Assembly: GCA_036375895.1 (NCBI GenBank)
Contig: DASVBJ010000070.1
Coordinates: 1-15,580, forward strand
DNA: 15,580 nucleotides
From: DASVBJ01 sp036375895
Lineage (GTDB): Bacteria; Actinomycetota; Actinomycetes; JACCUZ01
Direction of reading: 5' to 3'
Both the position numbers and the translations under genes were made by a program. Shown in pieces: positions 6,091 to 13,136 of this stretch. Positions within the stretch are counted from its first letter, which is position 1. Each line of letters begins with the position of its first letter. The notes beneath the pieces were generated by a model that was given only the letters and a program-made list of their open reading frames with translations, made no database searches and was not told the origin of the DNA.

Positions 6091-8195
6091 CGGGGCGCCT
6101 CCTTGGTGACGACGAGGTTGCCGATCGCGTCGACGCGGGCCGCGAACCCCGGGTGCAGCGGGACGGTCGAGCCGAACTCCTCGATGACGGCGGGGCCGCC
6201 GATGACGTCGCCGGGCGCGAGGTCCGGGCGCCAGTAGACGGGAGTGTCGACGTAGGCGTCGAAGAACACTCGTCGTACGCCGGTGCGGGCCCGCTCGGGC
6301 CCGCCGTCCCGGGCCGGCAGCTCCCGTAGCTGCGGGCGGGTGATGGGGCCGATGCCGGACACCCGCAGGTTCACCCACTCGACCGGCTGGCGGGGGTCGC
6401 CACGGAACGAGTAGCCGTAGAGCTGCTCGTGGGCGTCGTGGAACGCCGCGGCGACGTGGTCGGCGAACGCCGCGTCGACCGGGCCGTCGGGCGCCGGCAC
6501 CCGCACCTCGAACGCCTGACCGAAGTAGCGCAGGTCCGCGCTGCGCTGGTACCGGTGCCGGTCGCGGCCGAAGCCCTCCCGGTCGAGGGCCTGGGCCGCC
6601 CGCTCCTGCAGGTCGTCGAGGACCTTCTGGACGGCGCGCACGTCGAGGTCGTCGTGCCGGGTCACCGCCGTCTGCACGTAGTCGTTGCGGACGTCGACCG
6701 TCAGCAGGCCGAACGCCGAGACGTTGCCGGGGTTCTGCGGCACCAGCACGGTGCGCAGACCGAGGATGTCGATGAGCCGGCACAGCAGCAGGGACCCCGA
6801 GCCGCCGAACGTCGCCATCGTGAAGTCGCGCACGTCCAGACCGCGCTTCACCGTGACCTGCCGCAGGGCGTTCGCCTGGTTCCAGGCCGAGATCTCCAGG
6901 ATGCCGGTGGCGCACTGCTCGAGGCCGAGCCCGAGCCGGTCGGCGAGCGCCTGCAGGCCGGTCCGCGCGGCCTCCACGTCGAGGGGGATCTCACCGGCGA
7001 GCAGGTGCGGGGGGATGCGGCCGAGGACGACGTGGGCGTCGGTGATGGTCGGCTCGACGCCGCCCTTGGCGTAGCAGAGCGGCCCGGGGTCGGCGCCCGC
7101 CGAGCGCGGGCCGACCTTGAGCGTGCCCTCCGGGGACAGCCACGCGACCGAGCCGCCGCCGGCGCCCACCGTCACGATGTCGATCATCGGGATCTTGCTC
7201 GGGTAGTGGCCCACCGTTCCCTCGGTGGTCAGCGCGGGCTCCCCCTCGAGCACGACGGACACGTCCGTGGACGTGCCCCCGCCGTCGCAGGTGAGGACCT
7301 TGTCGAACCCGGCTGCGCGGGCGACGAGCGCGGCGCCGAGGGCGCCGGCGGCCGGGCCGGAGAGCACCGTGGTGATCGGCTGGTGCACGACCTCGTCGGC
7401 GGACAGCACGCCACCGTTCGACTTCATCACGTAGAAGGGCACGCCGGGTGCCACGTCCTCGAGGCGACGCTTGATGTTGGCGACGTAGCCCGCCATCTTC
7501 GGCTTCACCGCGGCGTCGACCAGCGTGGTGACCGCACGCTCGTACTCGCGGTACTCCCGCAGCACGTCGCTCGACAGCGACACCACCGCGTCGGGGTGCT
7601 CGGCGCGGAGGATCTCGCGCATCCGCAGCTCGTGCTCGGGGTTGGCGTACGAGTGCAGGAGGCACACGCCGATCGTGTCGATGCCCCGCTCGCGGAACCA
7701 CCGTGCGGCGGCCACCGCCTGTCGCTCGTCGAACGGCCGCACCTCGTCACCGCGGAAGTCCAGCCGCCCGGCGACGGTCCGCACCCGGTCGGCGGGCACG
7801 ATCCGCGGGGGCTTGACCCAGAAGTAGGAGTTGCCGTAGCCGTCGGGCACGCTCTGCCGGGCGATCTCGAGCAGGAACTCGTAGCCCTCGGTCGTGACGA
7901 ACCCCAGGTCGCCGACCTTCCCCTCCAGCAGCTGGTTGGTCGCCACCGTCGTGCCGTGGCTCACCGCCGTGACGTCGCTGCCGTCGGCGCCGAGGAGGTC
8001 GAGGACCTTGCGGACGCCGGCCATGAACCCGTCGGCGGGGTTCGCGGGCGTCGAGGGCGTCTTGGTCGTGACGAGGGCCCCGGTGCCCTCGTCGAGCGCC
8101 ACGGCGTCGGTGAAGGTGCCGCCGGTGTCGATCCCGACCCGGATGCGGCGGCGCGGGGCCGCGCTCGCGGTCTGCTCTGCGGACATGCCCGCCAT
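6087..8195 (-). CDS. hyuA: Hydantoinase A / oxoprolinase-family subunit
   Basis: A 702-residue (or 699) ASKHA-fold protein of the HyuA (N-methylhydantoinase A / 5-oxoprolinase) family, the ATP-binding partner of HyuB. VGIDTGGTFTD is at 20-30, the phosphate-binding start of the fold. SHGTTVATNQLLEG is at 79-92, LSGPAAGALGAA at 278-289, CDGGGTSTDVS at 303-313 and VGAGGGSVAW at 343-352. The motif that normally reads GGAGPLHA in this family is here GGSGSLLL (464-471), losing the Pro and His. The start is uncertain: ATG at 8195 and ATG at 8186 are both possible and neither has a good ribosome site. The frame is open to 8324 but that extension looks like non-coding GC-rich sequence. It follows the nitrilase gene after a 206-bp gap and is coupled to hyuB by an ATGA overlap. 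Confidence 0.92.
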   Translation of the reverse strand: MAGMSAEQTASAAPRRRIRVGIDTGGTFTDAVALDEGTGALVTTKTPSTPANPADGFMAGVRKVLDLLGADGSDVTAVSHGTTVATNQLLEGKVGDLGFVTTEGYEFLLEIARQSVPDGYGNSYFWVKPPRIVPADRVRTVAGRLDFRGDEVRPFDERQAVAAARWFRERGIDTIGVCLLHSYANPEHELRMREILRAEHPDAVVSLSSDVLREYREYERAVTTLVDAAVKPKMAGYVANIKRRLEDVAPGVPFYVMKSNGGVLSADEVVHQPITTVLSGPAAGALGAALVARAAGFDKVLTCDGGGTSTDVSVVLEGEPALTTEGTVGHYPSKIPMIDIVTVGAGGGSVAWLSPEGTLKVGPRSAGADPGPLCYAKGGVEPTITDAHVVLGRIPPHLLAGEIPLDVEAARTGLQALADRLGLGLEQCATGILEISAWNQANALRQVTVKRGLDVRDFTMATFGGSGSLLLCRLIDILGLRTVLVPQNPGNVSAFGLLTVDVRNDYVQTAVTRHDDLDVRAVQKVLDDLQERAAQALDREGFGRDRHRYQRSADLRYFGQAFEVRVPAPDGPVDAAFADHVAAAFHDAHEQLYGYSFRGDPRQPVEWVNLRVSGIGPITRPQLRELPARDGGPERARTGVRRVFFDAYVDTPVYWRPDLAPGDVIGGPAVIEEFGSTVPLHPGFAARVDAIGNLVVTKEAPR

Positions 8196-8401
8196 TGAAC
8201 CGGGTCGCCGGTGCGGCGCTCTCCGGCAGGTTCTGCCAACGGGTCGGCTCGGGGCTCGTGGACCGGGCCGGGTCCTGCCTACCACCCGCCGGCTCGCGAA
8301 GCTGCGGAACCCCGGCCCGATCAACGCTCCTCAGCTCCGCAACTCGCCCCAGCGCCGGCCCGCAACCGCCACCGGGCCGGGCCTGGTCTTCGGCCGGGGC
8401 G
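8196..8401. other. 206-bp intergenic region between the nitrilase gene and hyuA
   Basis: This is the longest gap inside the operon. On the minus strand it begins with a GC-rich hairpin (8355-8380) just after the nitrilase stop. It also contains a 9-bp arm pair with one mismatch (AGCTGCGGA at 8300 and TCCGCAACT at 8336) and a small perfect hairpin GGCAG-GTT-CTGCC at 8225-8237, about 30 bases before the hyuA start. I found no convincing -10/-35 pair and no credible small gene. It may separate expression of hyuAB from the upstream genes. Confidence 0.5.
8355..8380 (-). terminator. GC-rich hairpin after the nitrilase gene
   Basis: CCGGCCCG (8355-8362) and CGGGCCGG (8373-8380) form a perfect 8-bp stem with a 10-base loop, starting 21 bases beyond the nitrilase stop on the minus strand. 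No U-run follows. Many actinobacterial terminators lack the U-tract, so partial termination or mRNA stabilisation is plausible but unproven. Confidence 0.35.
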
Positions 8402-9325
8402 TCAGTCCACCAGCTGCCCGTCCGGGTCGGCGTGCGGGAAGGAAGAGGCCGCCGGCCGCACCAGGTCGTCCGCGTAGCGCCGCACGAGGTCGAGGTTGCG
8501 GTCGGCGAGATGGTCGAAGACCTGCGGGACGCTCGAGCCGGGGGTCAGGGACGCCATCGCCCTGGCGGGGTCCAGCCGGGCCGACACCCAGCACTCGTGG
8601 CTCGCGGCACGGGCCACGACCTCGGCGACCGGGGTCACCACCATGGAGTTGCCGAAGTACAGCACTCCGGCGGGGTCGGTGCCCGTCGCGTTCGCCCCCA
8701 CGACGTACACGTGGTTGTCGTACGCCCGGGCCCGGTTGGTGAGCTCCCAGATGTCGGCCGAGCGGAGCAGCGCGGACGGCCGGACGATGACCTCGGCACC
8801 CCGGACGGCCGTGATCCGCGACAGCTCGGGGTAGTCGCCGTCGAAGCAGATGATGAGGCCGATGCGCCCGAGGTCGGTCTCCACCACGCAGACCTCGTCC
8901 CCCGGCGTCACCCACCCGCCGCGGGCCACGGTCTCGGTGCAGAAGGGATGCGTCTTGCGGTAGACGCCGGCCACCTCACCGGTGCGGTCGACGAGCACCG
9001 CCGCGTTGTAGACCACGCCGCGCTGCTGCCCGCGCTCGTACGTGCCGAGCACCACGTGCACTCCGAGGCTGCGGGCGACCTCCTGCAGCGGCTCGGTGAC
9101 GGGGCCCGGCACCTCCGACACGAGGTTCCAGAGCTCTTCCGCGGAGCGCGCCGGCGTGAAGCCGGTGGTCACCGACTCCGGGAGCACGACGAGCTCGGCG
9201 CCGGTGGCCGCGACGCAGCGCTCCACCCACTCGGTCGCCTTGGCGAGGTTGCCCTTGACGGACTCGGCCGTGAGCGGGCCGGGCAGCGGCGCGATCTGGA
9301 CCGCGGCGACCGTGAACGCCTTCAT
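8402..9325 (-). CDS. Nitrilase-superfamily C-N hydrolase (carbamoylase/ureidase-like)
   Basis: A 307-residue carbon-nitrogen hydrolase with the full catalytic triad: Glu50 (VVLPESVTTGF), Lys124 (VYRKTHPF) and Cys160 (IGLIICFDGDYPE). The superfamily hydrolyses nitriles, amides and N-carbamoyl compounds through a cysteine thioester. The length matches N-carbamoyl amino-acid hydrolases and beta-ureidopropionases, but sequence alone does not separate these from aliphatic amidases. Its place before hyuA-hyuB, whose products would be linear ureides or amides, makes an N-carbamoyl or ureido acid the most likely substrate (inference). The ATG at 9325 has a clear GGAGGAG ribosome site. No signal peptide is seen, so it is cytosolic. 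It is preceded by coxG after an 81-bp gap and followed by a hairpin. Confidence 0.9.
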   Translation of the reverse strand: MKAFTVAAVQIAPLPGPLTAESVKGNLAKATEWVERCVAATGAELVVLPESVTTGFTPARSAEELWNLVSEVPGPVTEPLQEVARSLGVHVVLGTYERGQQRGVVYNAAVLVDRTGEVAGVYRKTHPFCTETVARGGWVTPGDEVCVVETDLGRIGLIICFDGDYPELSRITAVRGAEVIVRPSALLRSADIWELTNRARAYDNHVYVVGANATGTDPAGVLYFGNSMVVTPVAEVVARAASHECWVSARLDPARAMASLTPGSSVPQVFDHLADRNLDLVRRYADDLVRPAASSFPHADPDGQLVD

Positions 9326-9368
9326 GTGGACTCCTCCGGACTCCCGCCCAGGCTAGACGGTCCGGAGT

Positions 9369-9403
9369 GACGGCTGCGGTCTCGACAGCCGACGGCTGCG
9401 GTC
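9369..9403. repeat. 13-bp direct repeat after coxG, with embedded hairpin
   Basis: GACGGCTGCGGTC occurs at 9369-9381 and again at 9391-9403, in the 81-bp gap between the coxG stop and the nitrilase start. Between and into the second copy runs CAGCCG-A-CGGCTG (9386-9398), a perfect inverted repeat. The function is unknown; it could be a transcript-processing or terminator-like element or a remnant of a duplication. Confidence 0.6.
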
Positions 9404-9406
9404 CCG

Positions 9407-10060
9407 TCAGCCGCGCCTTCGCGAGACGAACCCGCCGACGAGCACGCCGGCCAGCGCGACGACCGCCCCGAACACGGCGCCCTTGAGGAAGTCGCCGCCC
9501 ATGGCGGGCGCGGCCGCCGGGGCCCGGAACACCGTCGGCAGCTCACCCGGTGCCGCGAGTCCGCCGGGCGGCGCACCCGGGGCAACCGCAGCCGCCTCGC
9601 GGGGTGCGGGGATCTCCGCCGCCTTGCCGTTCAGCACGTCGTCGACCGCCTGGAAGAACTCCCCGGCGGTCTTCCTGGCGACCCCGGTCAGGACCCGCTG
9701 GCCCACACCGCCGATCATGCCGCCGATGATCGCGTCGGCGTCGTACTCCAGGAGGGTCTGCTCACCGAGCGCGGCGAGGGTGACCTTGACGTCCGCGCTC
9801 ACCGTGCCCGGGGCACCGGCGCCGGACGCCTTGAGCGTGAAGGCCCCCGGCTCGTCGTGGTCCATGAGCGCGACGTCGCCGAGGTACGTCCCCTTGATCG
9901 AGGCGACGCCGGCGGTGATGGTCATCCGGTAGCGGTCCGGGCCGACCGTCTCGAGCTGCTGGCAGCCGGGGATGGTCCGCACCAGCACGGACGGGTCGTT
10001 GAGGGCCGTCCAGACCTGCTCCCGGCTGGCGTTGAGGGTGGCCGATCCGGTGACCTTCAT
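9407..10060 (-). CDS. coxG: CoxG-type SRPBCC protein with C-terminal membrane anchor
   Basis: A 217-residue protein. Residues 1 to about 145 are a CoxG/SRPBCC hydrophobic-pocket domain (MKVTGSATLNASREQVW start, then PGCQQLETVGPDRYRM). Residues 146-188 are a Pro/Ala linker. Residues 191-211 are a membrane helix (FLKGAVFGAVVALAGVLVGGF) followed by SRRRG, implying a cytoplasmic basic C-terminal end. In carbon monoxide dehydrogenase systems CoxG links the enzyme to the membrane and is reported to handle the quinone acceptor. Here it sits directly after the CoxL-like gene and probably does the same for this oxidoreductase. The ATG at 10060 is preferred over GTG at 10063 because its distance from the AAGGA ribosome site is better. 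It overlaps the coxL stop (TGATG). Confidence 0.9.
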   Translation of the reverse strand: MKVTGSATLNASREQVWTALNDPSVLVRTIPGCQQLETVGPDRYRMTITAGVASIKGTYLGDVALMDHDEPGAFTLKASGAGAPGTVSADVKVTLAALGEQTLLEYDADAIIGGMIGGVGQRVLTGVARKTAGEFFQAVDDVLNGKAAEIPAPREAAAVAPGAPPGGLAAPGELPTVFRAPAAAPAMGGDFLKGAVFGAVVALAGVLVGGFVSRRRG

Positions 10061-12564
10061 CACGCGTCCTTCGTCGTCGTGCGCTTTCGCGCGGTCTTCT
10101 TCCTCGCGGTCCTCTTCGTCGCCTCGGGGCGGACGGCTTCCCCGACGCTCGATGTCCCTACGCGTCGGAGAGTGGGCAGCTCGCCGGCCGCGTGCCGCCG
10201 GCGCAGCTCGAACAGCTCGCTCGGCGAGATCGGCATCCGCCGCACCGGGAAGCCCTCCGCGTCCTCGATCGCCGCGGCGAAGACGGCTGCCGACGGGATG
10301 ACACCGGCCTCCCCGGCGCCCTTGATGCCGAGCGGGTTCAGGGGCGAGGGCGTCTCGAGGTGGTCGATCTCGATGGTCGGGATCTCGGAGGCGTAGGGCA
10401 TCAGGAAGTCCATGAAGGAGGCGTTGAGCAGCTGGCCGTTCTCGTCGTACTCCATCCGCTCGTACAGCGCACCCGCGACGCCCTGCGCGACGCCGCCGTG
10501 CACCTGGCCCTCGACGATCAACGGGTTGATCAGCGGGCCGCAGTCGTGCACGACGCAGTAGCGCAGCACCCGGGTCTCGGCGGTGTCGGGGTCGTTCTCC
10601 ACCACCACGGCGTGCATGCCGTTGGCGAACGTCGACTGCACCGGCGAGTAGTAGTCGGTGCCCTCCAGGCCGGGCTCCTCGTCGTCGGGCACGGGTGGCC
10701 CGGAGGCGTCGCCGACGGCGAACTGGGTGGCCGCCTTGGACGCCTCGTCGAAGGCGTAGCGCAGCGGGTTCGAGAGCACCGCCACCGTGGAGAGCGGGAT
10801 GGACGAGGCCGGGGACCCCTTGACCCGCACGACGCCGTCGACGATCTCCAGGTCGCCCGGGTCGGCCTCGAGCGCGTCACCGGCGACGCGCAGCGCCTTG
10901 GCCCGCACCTTGCGCGCAGCGAGCGCGATCGCGTTGCCGCTCATCACCGCGGCCCGGGACGCGAACGTGCCCACCGCGTAGCCGAACCGCCGCGTGTCAC
11001 CGGTGACCACCTCGACGTCGGCGAGCGGCACGCCCAGCTCGTCCGCCGCGATCTGGGCGAACGCCGTGAAGTGTCCCTGCCCCTGGGTGGTCAGACCGGT
11101 GGCGACCTTGACCTTGCCGGACGTCTCGACGACGACGTGCGCGCCCTCGTACGGCCCCACTCCGGTGCCCTCGACGTAGCAGGCGAGCCCGACGCCGACC
11201 TTGCGCCCCGCGGCCCGCGCCTCCTCGGCGAACGCCAGCGTCTCCTCCCAGCCGAGGAGCTTCTTCAGCTTGTCCAGCGACGCCGGGAAGTCGCCCGAGT
11301 CGTAGATCAGCGGCCGGCCGTCCTGGAACGTCAGGTGGTGGTCGTACGGCATCTCGTCGGGGGTGATGAAGTTGCGGGCGCGCACCTCCGCCCGGTCGAG
11401 CCCGAGCTCGTCCGCGATCGCGTCCATCGTGCGCTCCATCGCGAAGACGCCCTGCGGACGCCCCGCCCCGCGGTACGGCGTGACGATGACGGTGTTGGTG
11501 TAGAGGGACCAGAACTCGACGCGGTACGCGCCGGGCTTGTACGGACCGAGCAGCTGCGTGGAGGTGATGATCGGGACGATGATGCCGTACGGCGTGTAGG
11601 CGCCGTTGTCGTGCCAGAACCGCACGTCCAGCGCGAGCAGTCGGCCCTCGTCGTCGAACCCGACGCGCAGCTGCTGCAGCTGACCGCGCTCGTGGGCCGA
11701 GGAGACGAAGTGCTCACGCCGGTCCTCCACCCACTTGACCTCGCGGCCCAGCTCGCGGGCCGCCCACGGCACCAGCACCTCCTCCGGCCACGGGTGCACG
11801 ATCTTCACGCCGAAGCCGCCGCCGACCATGGGGGCGATGCACTCGACCTTGCCGAGCGGCAGGCCCAGCTTGGCGGCCACCGCGGCCCGGACGCTCGTCG
11901 AGGTCTGCGTGGACGAGTAGACCCGCATCGACCCGTCGGCAGGGTCCCAGCGGGCGTAGACGCCCTTGCCCTCCAGCGGCATCGACGCGCTGCGCTGGAC
12001 CTCCAGGTCCAGCTCCAGCGTGTGCGGGGCCGCGGCCAGCGCGGCCTCGACGTCGCCGACCTCCTGCACGAGGTGGGCGGCCACGTTGTCGGGCACGTCG
12101 GCGTGCACTGCGCTGCTCGCCGCGCGCGCGTTGTCGACACCGACGACCGGCGGCAGGAAGTCGTAGGTCACCGTGACCAGCCCGGCGGCGTCCTCGGCGA
12201 CGTAGCGGTCGGTGGCGACCACCATGACGACGGGCTCGCCGACGTGGTTGACCTCGTCGCGGGCCAGCGGGTAGCCGGTGCGCGGCGCGTGCAGGGCGGG
12301 GTGCGGGATGAGCAGCGGCAACGGCTCGGCGACGGCGGTGCCCGAGGCCGCGAGGTCCTCGTAGGTGTAGATCGCGACGAGGCCCTCGATGTCGAGCGCG
12401 GCGGACACGTCGATGTCGACGATGCGGGCATGGGCGTGCGGGCTGCGGACGAACGCCACCCCGAGGGCGTCCTGGCCGAGGTCGTCGAGGAAGCGGCCGC
12501 GACCGGTGACGAGCTTGCTGTCCTCGACGCGCGGCACCGGCTCGCCGAACAGCTTGGTCGTCAC
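10060..12564 (-). CDS. Molybdopterin-binding large subunit, xanthine dehydrogenase/CoxL form II family
   Basis: An 834-residue catalytic subunit of a molybdenum hydroxylase. Family signatures are MVGGGFGVK at 246-254, PYRGAGR at 363-369, GQGHFTAFAQIA at 495-506, and KGAGEAG at 749-755 carrying the active-site Glu752 of the xanthine dehydrogenase family. The loop PYRGAGR matches the AYRGAGR form II type. The CO-oxidising form I loop (AYxCSFR), with its Cu-binding Cys, is absent, so CO oxidation is not expected. The GTG at 12564 overlaps the coxS stop (GTGA) and has a GAGGAGG ribosome site 7 bases upstream. The last 18 residues, from Lys817, are strongly basic (KRTARKKTARKRTTTKDA) and lie beyond the enzyme fold. 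With coxS and coxM it forms a three-subunit Mo/2x[2Fe-2S]/FAD hydroxylase, probably acting on an N-heterocycle. Confidence 0.93.
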   Translation of the reverse strand: MTTKLFGEPVPRVEDSKLVTGRGRFLDDLGQDALGVAFVRSPHAHARIVDIDVSAALDIEGLVAIYTYEDLAASGTAVAEPLPLLIPHPALHAPRTGYPLARDEVNHVGEPVVMVVATDRYVAEDAAGLVTVTYDFLPPVVGVDNARAASSAVHADVPDNVAAHLVQEVGDVEAALAAAPHTLELDLEVQRSASMPLEGKGVYARWDPADGSMRVYSSTQTSTSVRAAVAAKLGLPLGKVECIAPMVGGGFGVKIVHPWPEEVLVPWAARELGREVKWVEDRREHFVSSAHERGQLQQLRVGFDDEGRLLALDVRFWHDNGAYTPYGIIVPIITSTQLLGPYKPGAYRVEFWSLYTNTVIVTPYRGAGRPQGVFAMERTMDAIADELGLDRAEVRARNFITPDEMPYDHHLTFQDGRPLIYDSGDFPASLDKLKKLLGWEETLAFAEEARAAGRKVGVGLACYVEGTGVGPYEGAHVVVETSGKVKVATGLTTQGQGHFTAFAQIAADELGVPLADVEVVTGDTRRFGYAVGTFASRAAVMSGNAIALAARKVRAKALRVAGDALEADPGDLEIVDGVVRVKGSPASSIPLSTVAVLSNPLRYAFDEASKAATQFAVGDASGPPVPDDEEPGLEGTDYYSPVQSTFANGMHAVVVENDPDTAETRVLRYCVVHDCGPLINPLIVEGQVHGGVAQGVAGALYERMEYDENGQLLNASFMDFLMPYASEIPTIEIDHLETPSPLNPLGIKGAGEAGVIPSAAVFAAAIEDAEGFPVRRMPISPSELFELRRRHAAGELPTLRRVGTSSVGEAVRPEATKRTARKKTARKRTTTKDA

Positions 12565-13136
12565 GCGCCCGCCTCCTCGTCCCCTGTCCGCCCAAGATCG
12601 ACTGGGCGCTCCGTCACCCGACTCGCCGACGGGTCGGTGTGTCCGCGTCCAGTCGATCTTGTGAGCTCGGCGGCGCGCAGGGTGGCGGCGACGATGTTCT
12701 GGTAGCCGGTGCAGCGGCACAGGTTGCCCGAGATCGCCTCGCGGGCCTCCTCCTCGGTGGGCGACGGGTTGTCCTCGAGGTAGGCCGCGATGGTGGTGAG
12801 GAACCCGGGCGTGCAGAAGCCGCACTGCAGCCCGTGGCACTCGCGGAACGCCTGCTGCACCGGGTGCAGGTCGTCGGGGCCGCCGAGCCCCTCGACGGTG
12901 GTGACCTCGTGACCGCTCGCGCTCACCGCGAGCATCAGGCACGACCGCATCGGCTCGCCGTCGACGAGGACGGTGCACGCCCCGCACACGCCGTGCTCGC
13001 AGCCCACGTGGGTGCCGGTGAGACCGAGGTCGTGACGCAGGAAGTCGGACAGCAGGCGACGGGCCGGCACGGACGCCTCACGGGGCAGCCCGTTGACGCG
13101 CAGGGACACGGGGTAGGTCTCCTCGGCGGCGCTCAC
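12561..13136 (-). CDS. [2Fe-2S] small subunit, xanthine dehydrogenase/CoxS family
   Basis: A 191-residue protein that carries electrons from the Mo site to FAD. The plant-type cluster ligands are Cys46, 51, 54 and 66 (CEHGVCGAC and the downstream Cys). The second cluster uses Cys105, 108, 140 and 142 (QCGFCTPG and NLCRCTGYQNIV). The family domain ends about residue 159; typical members are roughly 155-170 residues. Here about 30 extra residues (from about 160 to the end) are encoded largely by a 69-bp inverted-repeat element, giving a tail rich in Arg, Thr, Asp and Gly. All eight cysteines are intact, so the subunit should work. The GTG start at 13136 overlaps the coxM stop, and the stop overlaps the coxL start. 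Confidence 0.94.
   Translation of the reverse strand: MSAAEETYPVSLRVNGLPREASVPARRLLSDFLRHDLGLTGTHVGCEHGVCGACTVLVDGEPMRSCLMLAVSASGHEVTTVEGLGGPDDLHPVQQAFRECHGLQCGFCTPGFLTTIAAYLEDNPSPTEEEAREAISGNLCRCTGYQNIVAATLRAAELTRSTGRGHTDPSASRVTERPVDLGRTGDEEAGA
12593..12661. repeat. 69-bp palindromic element in the coxS 3' end
   Basis: CAAGATCGACTGG (12593-12605) and CCAGTCGATCTTG (12649-12661) are perfect 13-bp inverted repeats around a 43-base centre, which itself has a short ACCCG/CGGGT stem. The total is 69 bp, a multiple of three, so it adds 23 codons to coxS without a frameshift. The AT-richer GATC-containing arms contrast with the very GC-rich surroundings. No target-site duplication and no second copy were seen in this window. 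It resembles a REP/MITE-like insertion, which is an inference. Confidence 0.7.

Noticed and set aside
4072..6237. 721-residue open frame on the + strand opposite hyuB
   Set aside because: It is antisense to a clear HyuB gene, has no recognisable domain, and is the kind of long frame that high GC at third positions produces.
6429..8198. 589-residue open frame on the + strand opposite hyuA
   Set aside because: Antisense shadow; the minus-strand frame has all the HyuA motifs.
8196..8324. N-terminal extension of HyuA up to 8324
   Set aside because: The added residues are Arg/Pro/Gly-rich without similarity to the family, which normally begins just before the GIDTGGTFTD motif.
8195..9370. 391-residue open frame on the + strand opposite the nitrilase gene
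   Set aside because: Antisense to an intact Glu-Lys-Cys nitrilase-superfamily gene and lacks any family motif.
10060..12564. Aerobic carbon monoxide dehydrogenase (form I)
   Set aside because: The loop at residues 363-369 is PYRGAGR and the Cys-containing AYxCSFR loop is missing.
10192..12705. 837-residue open frame on the + strand opposite the CoxL-like gene
   Set aside because: Composition (Arg, Gly, Val, His, Asp rich) and lack of any motif mark it as a shadow of the molybdopterin subunit gene.
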